Source of the DNA: an uncultured Bacteroidota bacterium
Lineage (GTDB): Bacteria; Bacteroidota; Bacteroidia; Flavobacteriales; Flavobacteriaceae
Direction: 5' to 3'
DNA: 64,000 nucleotides
Assembly (NCBI GenBank): GCA_902602415.1
Contig: CACKQW010000005.1
Span: forward strand, 1-64,000
Shown piece by piece: positions 37,377 through 43,988 of this stretch; positions within the stretch are counted from its first letter, which is position 1, and each line of letters begins with the position of its first letter. The position numbers were made by a program, and so were the translations under genes. The notes beneath the pieces were generated by a model. It searched no databases, was not told the DNA's origin, and was given only the letters and a program-made list of their open reading frames with translations.

Positions 37377-38306
37377 ATGATAAAAATTAAAAATTGTCCT
37401 GTATGTGGATCATCATCTTTTAATTCATTTGTTAAGACAACTGCTCAAATGCACCATAATGATAAGCTATTCAATTTTGATAAATGTAACAAGTGTGATT
37501 TTGTTTTTCTTAACCCTAGATTAAAGTTTGAAGATTTAAAAAACTATTACTCCTCGAATTACTTACCATATCGGGGTGCAAAAGCTTGGGGTAGGTTTGA
37601 ATGGTTAGTATCACAAAGTCAAAAAAGACTAGATTTAAAGAGAGTTGCACTAATAAAAAATATTCAAAGTCTTTCAAAGGAATCGCTAATCTTAGATGTA
37701 GGTTGTGGGAATCCTACTTTTTTAAAGGCTTGTCAACAAAAATTAAAATGCAAGACTATCGGAATTGACTTTAACGATGCGGGTTGGAAAAATCAATTAC
37801 ATGATTTTAAAAAAATAAATTTGCAGGTTGGTGAAATCAAAGATCTGCCATCTAATCTCCATCCAGATATTATTTCAATGTGGCATTATTTAGAACACGA
37901 TTATAATCCTTATGAAAACTTGCAGTCATTAAAAAAAATTTCCAAACCAACAACTAAGCTAGTAATTGAAGTTCCAAATTTTGATTCTTTAAGCAGGAAA
38001 AAATATGCAAAAAACTGGGCTGGCTGGCACACACCTAGACACCTGTCATTATTTTCCCCTAATAATATTGATTTATTGCTTGAAAAAAGTGGTTGGAAAA
38101 TTACTCAGGTTTTTACATATGGGACTATGAATCCATATTTACTATACTGGATGAGTGAAATGGAAAAAAAGAGAATAAATTGGAATAAAAGTATGGAAGA
38201 TAAATTCATAAGTTTTGTAATTGGAATGATAAAGTTTTTTCCTTTGAGATTTAAAGAAAAAAAATCTTCACTTGGCATAATGACAATTATTGCAAATCCA
38301 AAATGA
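37377..38306 (+). CDS. Class I SAM-dependent methyltransferase with N-terminal zinc-ribbon
   Basis: A 309-residue methyltransferase. Two cysteine pairs (CPVC at about 7-10, CNKC about 37-40) form a probable zinc ribbon. The SAM-binding motif is LILDVGCGNPTFLKACQQ (about 105), followed by GIDFNDAGW, and ISMWHYLEHDYNPYENLQSL is motif II/III. This layout is common in methyltransferases next to surface polysaccharide genes; substrate unknown. Confidence 0.85.
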   Translation: MIKIKNCPVCGSSSFNSFVKTTAQMHHNDKLFNFDKCNKCDFVFLNPRLKFEDLKNYYSSNYLPYRGAKAWGRFEWLVSQSQKRLDLKRVALIKNIQSLSKESLILDVGCGNPTFLKACQQKLKCKTIGIDFNDAGWKNQLHDFKKINLQVGEIKDLPSNLHPDIISMWHYLEHDYNPYENLQSLKKISKPTTKLVIEVPNFDSLSRKKYAKNWAGWHTPRHLSLFSPNNIDLLLEKSGWKITQVFTYGTMNPYLLYWMSEMEKKRINWNKSMEDKFISFVIGMIKFFPLRFKEKKSSLGIMTIIANPK

Positions 38307-38309
38307 TTT

Positions 38310-39011
38310 TTAAAAAATCAATTGATTATTATCATCCCAAGTCCCAAGTGATTTATATGGGTGAAACCTTGAAAACAACTCTTCTTTATACCATTTATTT
38401 TTTCGAGTTTTTCTAATTGCCTCTTTGTGTTGTTTACTTTTATAAGCATACTCCTTTACTGCATTAAAGTTTTTCCAAAGGCTAAATGTAGCCATTTGGA
38501 CAACTGGAACCTCACCGATTCCTTTTGTATAGATCAAACCTTTGTTTCCGTCTAAAGGTTCTTGAGAAGTGGGAACATATTTCCAAAATCGAAATAGCCA
38601 ACTCAATTTAATAGTCGCTCTTGTAATTATAGCAATAGGTTGATCAGGATCTAAATCAATAACTTTTTCAAAGGGAGTTTTATCAATCCAGGTTCCTATA
38701 GAGGCAATATTTTTCATATATAGTGTATACGTTTCTTTTGTATGATTTTTGTACTTTTTAATTAATTTTGAGCGATTAAAAAATTCATTTGCGGCTTCTT
38801 CGGATTTCCAAACTTGTATTAAGCTGTATACAGACCAATCCGGAAGTGGATTAAAACCTTTGTCCTTACCACTACCCATTAGTCGATAAAATGAAAGCCC
38901 TTTGACTTTGTACAAATCTTTGTGAGCAAGTAACATCATTACGAACGCCCAGATTTTATTTTGTAAGGATGAAAATTTAAAAAAAGAAATAGTTGTAATT
39001 TGTCTATTCAT
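38310..39011 (-). CDS. Spheroidene monooxygenase-like protein (CrtA family)
   Basis: A 233-residue protein resembling CrtA, the haem-dependent carotenoid 2-ketolase. Recognisable parts: TTISFFKFSSLQNKIWAFVM, FYRLMGSGKDKGFNPLPDWS, YSLIQVWKSEEAANEF, AIITRATIKLSWLFRFWKYV and a C-terminal FSRFHPYKSLGTWD. With the CruF and desaturase genes 4-6 kb away it may modify the same carotenoid (inferred). It points opposite to its array neighbours. Confidence 0.8.
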   Translation of the reverse strand: MNRQITTISFFKFSSLQNKIWAFVMMLLAHKDLYKVKGLSFYRLMGSGKDKGFNPLPDWSVYSLIQVWKSEEAANEFFNRSKLIKKYKNHTKETYTLYMKNIASIGTWIDKTPFEKVIDLDPDQPIAIITRATIKLSWLFRFWKYVPTSQEPLDGNKGLIYTKGIGEVPVVQMATFSLWKNFNAVKEYAYKSKQHKEAIRKTRKNKWYKEELFSRFHPYKSLGTWDDNNQLIF

Positions 39012-39129
39012 CTTAAATAATCCAATTATTTATAATACAAATTTAAGGATATAAACTTAATTTCAAATGATTTAGCAACTTAGGATATTACTTTAAACTA
39101 AGTGTCTATAAAAATTAAATTAGAATTTT

Positions 39130-39137
39130 TAATTTTG
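39130..39137 (+). promoter_or_regulatory. Bacteroidota -7 promoter box close to the scramblase-like gene start
   Basis: TAATTTTG fits TAnnTTTG and ends only 4 bp before the ATG at 39142, so transcription from it would give an almost leaderless mRNA. Confidence 0.35.
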
Positions 39138-39141
39138 TAAA

Positions 39142-39735
39142 ATGGATTCAATTTTAGAAAAAAACTTGTACTTATTTAAAGAACATCTAGGCCTTATAAA
39201 GGCACATAACAACTATGATATTTATGATCCAGAAAGCAAAGAAATGATTCTTCATTGCAGAGAAAAAAACTTGAACTTCTTTTACAAAATAGTTAGAATA
39301 TTTTTTAAGGATTATAAAAGAATGACTCCCTTTGAAATTGAAATTAGAGGATTAACTGGAAAGAAAATTTTAAAGGTAAAAAAAGGCGTTTCATTAATTC
39401 TTTCAAAAATTCAGGTTTATGATGAAAATGATAATATTGTCGGAATTTTTAAACAGCGACTTTTTCCATTTGGGAATAATTTTGATATGCTAGATAAAAG
39501 TGAAAATCTTGTCTGTAAACTCAAAGGAAATTTTATCGGTTGGAATTTTAAATTTCTTAAAGGAGATTCTGAAGTTGGACTAGTTACCAAAAAATGGGCA
39601 GGTATTGGAAAGGAAATGTTTACAAGTGCAGACAATTACATTCTAGAAATTAAAGATAAGGTTGAAAAAGACAGCCCACTTAGATTATTAATTCTAGCTG
39701 CTGTATTATGCATTGATATGGTTATTAAGGAGTAA
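39142..39735 (+). CDS. Phospholipid scramblase/LURP-one-like protein
   Basis: A 197-residue protein with the beta-barrel plus C-terminal helix layout of the scramblase/LURP-one (Tubby-like) fold: YDIYDPESKEMILHCREKN, FEIEIRGLTGKKILKV, KIQVYDENDNIVGIFKQR, NLVCKLKGNFIGWNFKFL and the C-terminal hydrophobic helix LLILAAVLCIDMVI. Its biochemical role in bacteria is not established. Leader copy 6 directly follows it. Confidence 0.72.
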   Translation: MDSILEKNLYLFKEHLGLIKAHNNYDIYDPESKEMILHCREKNLNFFYKIVRIFFKDYKRMTPFEIEIRGLTGKKILKVKKGVSLILSKIQVYDENDNIVGIFKQRLFPFGNNFDMLDKSENLVCKLKGNFIGWNFKFLKGDSEVGLVTKKWAGIGKEMFTSADNYILEIKDKVEKDSPLRLLILAAVLCIDMVIKE

Positions 39736-39756
39736 GAAACGATATGAAAAAGCTAA
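39733..39756 (+). repeat. Leader repeat copy 6
   Basis: TAAGAAACGAT then ATGAAAAAGCTAA: the TAA is the scramblase stop, and the ATG starts the next small gene. Confidence 0.7.
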
Positions 39757-39956
39757 AATCTCCAAACTATAATCATTATATCTTTTTTTGTGCTATTATC
39801 TTTGATGTGTTTTTCTTATATAATTTAATTCAATACATCCGTTTCGGACTCGATACACATTTATATGCGTTTCTTATTTCTTTAAGTGCAAGTATTATTA
39901 TTGTTATTTACCTTTGGAAAAACGATTACTTTCCAAAACACGATAAACCTGAGTAA
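39744..39956 (+). CDS. Small membrane protein in leader-repeat array
   Basis: A 70-residue protein beginning MKKLKSPNYNHY (leader codons 1-4), with two helices (about 12-28 and 41-55) and a charged end YFPKHDKPE. Function unknown. Confidence 0.65.
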   Translation: MKKLKSPNYNHYIFFCAIIFDVFFLYNLIQYIRFGLDTHLYAFLISLSASIIIVIYLWKNDYFPKHDKPE

Positions 39957-39972
39957 ATCAGATTCAAAAAAC

Positions 39973-40023
39973 AAACCATCATACAATATGAAAAAGCTAA
40001 TACTATTACTATTTATTCCACTT
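39973..40023 (+). repeat. Leader repeat copy 7 (full length)
   Basis: AAACCATCATACAATATG then AAAAAGCTAATACTATTACT and ATTTATTCCACTT. Encodes the complete signal peptide MKKLILLLFIPLV. One of the longest copies. Confidence 0.85.
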
Positions 40024-40212
40024 GTCTTTGCTTGTAGTAATGATGAAGACACACCTAATATGTGTGTTGATGAAACATTAATAAGCTCAGATATACCTTG
40101 CCTCACAGTTGTTGAACCTGTATGCGGTTGTGACGGTAACACATATAATAATAGTTGTGAGGCTTTTAATTGGTATGGTGTGATTGCATATGAAGATGGT
40201 CCTTGCAACTAA
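39988..40212 (+). CDS. Kazal-type protease inhibitor lipoprotein
   Basis: A 74-residue lipoprotein: signal MKKLILLLFIPLVFAC with lipobox cysteine 16, a short acidic linker, then one Kazal-like domain with six cysteines (C26, C38, and EPVCGCDGNTYNNSCEA, ending DGPC). The framework CGCDGNTY-N-N-SCEA is diagnostic for Kazal serine protease inhibitors. The frame is open further upstream to 39886, but I start at the leader ATG because it gives the signal peptide. A likely job is protecting the cell surface from proteases (inferred). Confidence 0.85.
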   Translation: MKKLILLLFIPLVFACSNDEDTPNMCVDETLISSDIPCLTVVEPVCGCDGNTYNNSCEAFNWYGVIAYEDGPCN

Positions 40213-40252
40213 ACCAACATACAATATGAAAAAGCTTATTATAAAGAAATGA
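40210..40252 (+). repeat. Leader repeat copy 8, with mini-ORF coupled to next gene
   Basis: TAAACCAACATACAATATG then AAAAAGCTTA; the TAA is the Kazal gene stop. The frame MKKLIIKK (40226-40252) ends in a TGA that overlaps the ATG of the next gene at 40249. Confidence 0.85.
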
Positions 40253-40413
40253 CTAATTCAAAAGAGATTATAATAGTAGCCACACTTATCCATCTTGCTG
40301 CTATAGTTTATGGAATAATTAAAGGGTATTGGGATGCAGTAATTTTGGCTGTTGTACTTTTAGGCGCCTCTTTAATTTATTACTTAAGTAAGAATAAAAA
40401 AGATTCAGAATGA
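40249..40413 (+). CDS. Small membrane protein in leader-repeat array (54 residues)
   Basis: Encodes MTNSKEIIIVATLIHLAAIV, then YGIIKGYWDAVILAVVLLGA and a charged tail LSKNKKDSE: two transmembrane helices. Starts inside the stop of the leader mini-ORF and overlaps the following ATG by 4 bp. Function unknown. Confidence 0.65.
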   Translation: MTNSKEIIIVATLIHLAAIVYGIIKGYWDAVILAVVLLGASLIYYLSKNKKDSE

Positions 40414-40823
40414 AAAGTTGGATTGATAAAAGAGATTGTGAAAAGTCATTTAAAATTAAAACTATTGATAAAAAATTTGCAGACATTACAGAGGGTAGTA
40501 AAATGTTTATTGCTACTCCACTAATAATTGATGAATATGTTAAACGAATCCCTTTTGGAAAATCAACTCAATTAACTACAATGCGTGATAATTTAGCAAT
40601 TAAATATAAAGCAGATAAAACCTGCCCTGTAACCACAGGGATTTTCTTGCGAATTGTCTCAGAAGCGTCATATATGGAACTAAAACAAGGTAAAGGCATT
40701 GATGAAGTAACACCCTTTTGGCGTATTGTAAATCCTAATTCCAAATTGGCAAACAAATTAGAGTGTGGTATCCAATTTATAGAAAAACAGAGAGAAAATG
40801 AAGGAATTAAAAAAACTCAGTAA
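40410..40823 (+). CDS. Conserved-looking cytoplasmic protein of unknown function
   Basis: A 137-residue soluble protein without signal. The segment TCPVTTGIFLRIVSEASYME, then ITPFWRVI-like VTPFWRIVNPNSKLANKLEC and GIQFIEKQRENEGI gives the impression of a conserved family. The PFWRIV segment faintly recalls alkyltransferase-like proteins, but the PCHR active site is absent. No reliable family assigned. Unlike most array members it is cytoplasmic. Confidence 0.65.
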   Translation: MKSWIDKRDCEKSFKIKTIDKKFADITEGSKMFIATPLIIDEYVKRIPFGKSTQLTTMRDNLAIKYKADKTCPVTTGIFLRIVSEASYMELKQGKGIDEVTPFWRIVNPNSKLANKLECGIQFIEKQRENEGIKKTQ

Positions 40824-40824
40824 C

Positions 40825-40856
40825 TAAACCAACATACGATATGAAAAAGCTAATAC
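40825..40856 (+). repeat. Leader repeat copy 9
   Basis: TAAACCAACATACGATATG then AAAAAGCTAATAC. Identical core to copy 5; it provides the first codons of the cyanophycinase-like gene. Confidence 0.85.
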
Positions 40857-42121
40857 AATTAATCTTATTAATTATATCCATTGATTCTATTAGCCAAAAC
40901 TACACTTCATATTTCACCGGTAATAATAATGATGTTTATCGAGAAACCAATGGAGGTGTTTGTCTTATGGGGGGTGCTACGGAGGACGATAATGCAATGA
41001 TTTGGTTTTTGGAGCGCTCTAATGGTGGTGATATATTAGTTTTGAGAACATCAGGAAGCGATGGTTATAATAATTATTTATTTAGCGAATTGGGTGTAAA
41101 TGTTAATTCTGTTGAAACCATAGTGCTTAATAATAGTTCTGCTGCAGATGAGTCATATATTCACAATAAAGTTTTGAATGCGGAGGCTATATGGTTTGCA
41201 GGTGGAGATCAATGGAATTATATTAATTATTTTAGAGGCTCTCAACTCAATACATTAATTAATCAAGCTATTTCTGAAAGGAATATTGTAGTTGGTGGCA
41301 CTAGCGCAGGTATGGCAATAATGGGTGAATATTACTTTACTGCCCAAAATGGGACAGTTACATCAAGTGAAGCATTGTCTAACCCTTATAATGGCTCAGT
41401 TAACGTTGATAATTTACCTTTTTTGGAGGTTGATTATTTGTCAAATGTAATTACTGATCAACACTATGACGATCCTGAAAGAAAGGGACGTCACGTTGTT
41501 TTTATATCCCGAATACTAACAGACTATGAGGCTCCTGCATTTGGTATAGCTTGTGATGAGTATACGGCTGTTTGTATTGATCAAAACGGAAACGCTAGGG
41601 CCTTCGGTGAGTTTCCAAATTATGATGATAACGCATATTTTTTACAGGTAAATTGTGAGATTTCCAATAATTACCCCGAAATTTCCTCACCGAATATGCC
41701 ATTAGAGTGGAATGCAGACAATCAAGCAATAAAAGTTTACAATATTAAAGGCACTGTCAACGGTGAAAACTCTTTTGATCTTAATTCCTGGAGCACAGGA
41801 ACTGGAGGTGAATGGCAAGAATGGTATGTCTTAAATGGTCAATTATATGAAAATTCAAGTAATGAAATTGAATGTAATCCAATGTCAAGTGATGGTCTAC
41901 AAAATTTTGAAATTAAATTACACCCAAACCCCACTTCAAATTATATTTACACAAACAACAATTTTAGATTAGAAGCCGAAGTTTTTGATATAGTTGGAAA
42001 ACTGGTGATGAAAGAAGATTTCATAACAAAACTTGATATCTCCTTTTTAGAAAAAGGCACTTATATTCTGAACCTAACAGACGGTATAAATACCTCAACA
42101 CATAAAATAATCAAAGAGTAA
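40841..42121 (+). CDS. Cyanophycinase-like (peptidase S51) protein with T9SS tail
   Basis: A 426-residue secreted protein: signal peptide MKKLIQLILLIISIDSISQ, an S51/class I glutamine amidotransferase-like domain (about 25-290), and a T9SS type A sorting domain (about 355-426; LHPNPTSN, VFDIVGKLVMKE, FLEKGTYILNL, HKIIKE). The nucleophile region GGTSAGMAIMG and AEAIWFAGGDQWNYINYF, together with DQHYDDPERKGRHVVF, match cyanophycinases. It should cleave an aspartate-rich peptide outside the cell; actual use of cyanophycin is inferred. Confidence 0.85.
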   Translation: MKKLIQLILLIISIDSISQNYTSYFTGNNNDVYRETNGGVCLMGGATEDDNAMIWFLERSNGGDILVLRTSGSDGYNNYLFSELGVNVNSVETIVLNNSSAADESYIHNKVLNAEAIWFAGGDQWNYINYFRGSQLNTLINQAISERNIVVGGTSAGMAIMGEYYFTAQNGTVTSSEALSNPYNGSVNVDNLPFLEVDYLSNVITDQHYDDPERKGRHVVFISRILTDYEAPAFGIACDEYTAVCIDQNGNARAFGEFPNYDDNAYFLQVNCEISNNYPEISSPNMPLEWNADNQAIKVYNIKGTVNGENSFDLNSWSTGTGGEWQEWYVLNGQLYENSSNEIECNPMSSDGLQNFEIKLHPNPTSNYIYTNNNFRLEAEVFDIVGKLVMKEDFITKLDISFLEKGTYILNLTDGINTSTHKIIKE

Positions 42122-42165
42122 CATACGATATGAAAAAGCTAATACTATTACTATTTATTCCACTT
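42119..42165 (+). repeat. Leader repeat copy 10 (full length)
   Basis: TAACATACGATATGAAAAAG, CTAATACTATTACTATTTAT, TCCACTT. The TAA is the cyanophycinase-like stop. It is fused to the right copy of the 77-bp repeat. Confidence 0.85.
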
Positions 42166-42210
42166 GTTTCATATTTAACATTTCTTTTATTCGTTTTAAC
42201 AACTAATTAA
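42130..42210 (+). CDS. Leader-derived 26-residue hydrophobic peptide
   Basis: The leader signal peptide MKKLILLLFIPLV continues into SYLTFLLFVLTTN and stops. It may be a vestige left when cargo was lost, or a tiny membrane peptide. Coding status is uncertain. Confidence 0.3.
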   Translation: MKKLILLLFIPLVSYLTFLLFVLTTN

Positions 42211-42240
42211 CAAGAGTTTTATTCTATTTTCTGATTTTTG
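42164..42240 (+). repeat. 77-bp direct repeat, right copy
   Basis: Matches 37019-37095 at 74 of 77 positions without gaps. Here its first part is read as the end of the 26-residue frame. Confidence 0.85.
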
Positions 42241-42284
42241 AAAAATTTAAAGGAGCAAATCGTCTTAAAATCAAACTCAATAAA

Positions 42285-43568
42285 ATGAATAAAAAAATAA
42301 CTAATATCCTTATCCTTTTATTTTTTATTATATCTTCTGACACCTATTGTCAAGAATCTAATATTTATATAAGAATAAACAACCAAGAAAAAAATGAAAT
42401 TCAAAATAAAATAGACTTGATTGAAAAGGCTCACAAGCAAGAGAATCCGCAGCTTTTAAAAGAAGATTTATCTCCTAAATTTAATTCAGCGGGACATGCT
42501 ATGCCTTTAGCTCTAAATGCTGTTTTATCTCAAATGTTTGAACAACTACCCAAAGGTAATTTTAAGATTTTACATGCATCTAAAAAAGAAGACAACTCAT
42601 TCACAGTTGATTTGCAAATATCACCTTTCAAGATTCCTTTAATTATTGATTTAGATAAGGACTTTAAAATCGTCAGATTTGATGTTTTACAAGATAAAAT
42701 AGCGACTACTCAGGATGCTAATAATGAATATTTGATTAATGATGAGCACCTTGTGCTACCTTTCCATTTAATAGATGGTTTTATTTTCATTGATGGTCAA
42801 GTTGGAACTAAAAAAGGCAAGTTTATGTTTGATACAGGAAACCCTTTTGGCATTTTTCTGAATAATAACCTGCTTAACTTGGATACAAACAATTTTTTAA
42901 CAGAGGGAGCTGCTGGTTCGGGGCAGAAGCTAAAATTGTATCAAAGTAAAATTGGCAACATAAAAATTGGCAACAAAATTGAGTTTATAAATATTAATGA
43001 AGTAGTCCATTCAGATTTCTCGTTTATTGAAAAAGGTATTACCTCCGATTTTTTAGGATTTATTGGTTTTGAATTTATTAAAAATTATGAGTTTGTTATT
43101 GATTACGACAGTCAAGTAATTGACTTATATCTTTTAGACAAAAAAGGAAACGCTTCAAATAATAAGTATCACAAGAATGATATTGTAACGACACTAAATT
43201 TTACTACACCTTCAGATGAGCAAATACCAGTTGTTGAATTTAATATTGCCAACGAAAGGATTTATTCATCTTTCGACACAGGAGATAAAGGTCACTTAGA
43301 GTTAACTGATAAGTTAATCACTAAGCTTAAAGAAAATGGTAACTTAAAAGTATACAAAAAAAATATTTGGTATGGTCAATATGCCGAAGGAAATGAGGCT
43401 TATATCTTGAAGGGATTAACCTACAATTCTACTGCATTACATGACTTAAAAAACTACCCTTTATTATTAAGTGATAAGGCTAAATTAGGTTTTGGTTATC
43501 AATTTTTGAAAAATTATATAACCATATGGAATTACAAAAAAAAGACCATAACCCTATTGAAACGCTAA
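42285..43568 (+). CDS. Exported retropepsin-like aspartyl protease
   Basis: A 427-residue exported protein (signal MNKKITNILILLFFIISSDTYC). A DUF3887-like or NTF2-like N-terminal part (about 30-140) is followed by two aspartyl protease-like lobes with DTG motifs, FMFDTGNPFGIF (about 182) and YSSFDTGDKGHLE (about 330). Two DTG motifs in one chain resemble a tandem of retropepsin lobes, so the protein could be active as a monomer. Substrate unknown. It has no leader repeat. Confidence 0.78.
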   Translation: MNKKITNILILLFFIISSDTYCQESNIYIRINNQEKNEIQNKIDLIEKAHKQENPQLLKEDLSPKFNSAGHAMPLALNAVLSQMFEQLPKGNFKILHASKKEDNSFTVDLQISPFKIPLIIDLDKDFKIVRFDVLQDKIATTQDANNEYLINDEHLVLPFHLIDGFIFIDGQVGTKKGKFMFDTGNPFGIFLNNNLLNLDTNNFLTEGAAGSGQKLKLYQSKIGNIKIGNKIEFININEVVHSDFSFIEKGITSDFLGFIGFEFIKNYEFVIDYDSQVIDLYLLDKKGNASNNKYHKNDIVTTLNFTTPSDEQIPVVEFNIANERIYSSFDTGDKGHLELTDKLITKLKENGNLKVYKKNIWYGQYAEGNEAYILKGLTYNSTALHDLKNYPLLLSDKAKLGFGYQFLKNYITIWNYKKKTITLLKR

Positions 43569-43722
43569 CGATAGCCAACAAAACCTAAAAGAATATCTTG
43601 ATAAAAGTGCACCAATTGGAGAGGTGTTTAATTGTTCCTTAAGGTTAGCTGTAGACGTAGTAGAAAGAGTGATTGAAGAAAAAGGTTGGGAGGAATATGA
43701 TACAAAATTAGACGGTTGGTAA
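43561..43722 (+). pseudogene. C-terminal gene remnant without start codon
   Basis: An open frame following a stop at 43558-43560 encodes about 53 residues ending in APIGEVFNCSLRLAVDVVER and VIEEKGWEEYDTKLDGW. It has no ATG, GTG or TTG near its beginning and overlaps the previous gene's stop in another frame. The regular amphipathic sequence looks coding, so I read it as the tail of a gene whose 5' part was lost. The parent family was not recognised. Confidence 0.5.
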
Positions 43723-43741
43723 TAAAGAGTGCCAAATGAGT
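43723..43741 (+). repeat. 19-bp direct repeat, right copy
   Basis: TAAAGAGTGCCAAATGAGT, identical to 36994-37012, directly after the stop of the gene remnant. Here GAGTGCCAA is itself repeated in tandem (GAGTGCCAAATGAGTGCCAA). Confidence 0.8.
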
Positions 43742-43784
43742 GCCAACTTTTAGTATATTTATATATCTTTCTTTATAAAGTGCT

Positions 43785-43820
43785 GTAAAAAAAGAAACCT
43801 CCGATTTCTCGAAGGCTTTA
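43785..43820 (-). terminator. Rho-independent terminator after tRNA-Asn
   Basis: On the minus strand, AAGCCTTCGA, a GAAA tetraloop and TCGGAGGTTT form a 10-bp stem (two G-U pairs) followed by a run of seven T. It lies 28 bp downstream of tRNA-Asn. Confidence 0.8.
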
Positions 43821-43847
43821 TTCTGTGTAGTGTAGCGGTTTCGCTTG

Positions 43848-43921
43848 CTCCCCCTCTTGGGCTCGAACCAAGGACCCTCTGATTAACAGTCAGATGCTCT
43901 AACCAACTGAGCTAAGGAGGA
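43848..43921 (-). tRNA. tRNA-Asn (GTT)
   Basis: A 74-nt cloverleaf on the minus strand. Acceptor TCCTCCT pairs with AGGGGGA, discriminator G. Anticodon stem TCTGA/TCAGA with loop CTGTTAA gives anticodon GTT. T-arm CTTGG-TTCGAGC-CCAAG. Confidence 0.95.
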
Positions 43922-43988
43922 ATTTGTTAAGTGTGGGCAAATATATATAATATTTTTAAAATTTAATTTTATTTGTGAATCTAAACTT

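Noticed and set aside
39882-40208. Long minus-strand open frame opposite the Kazal gene
   Set aside because: The plus-strand frame has a signal peptide, lipobox and Kazal cysteine pattern; the minus frame has no recognisable features and is a shadow.
35411-42165. Integron or CRISPR array
   Set aside because: Leader copies have no attC-like inverted symmetry, no integrase is visible in the window, and the spacing is irregular and filled with genes, so neither an integron nor a CRISPR array fits.
43723-43741. Sigma-54 promoter in the reverse complement of the 19-bp repeat (contains TTGGCACTC)
   Set aside because: A TGGCAC box is present but the required TTGC element at the right spacing is missing in both copies.
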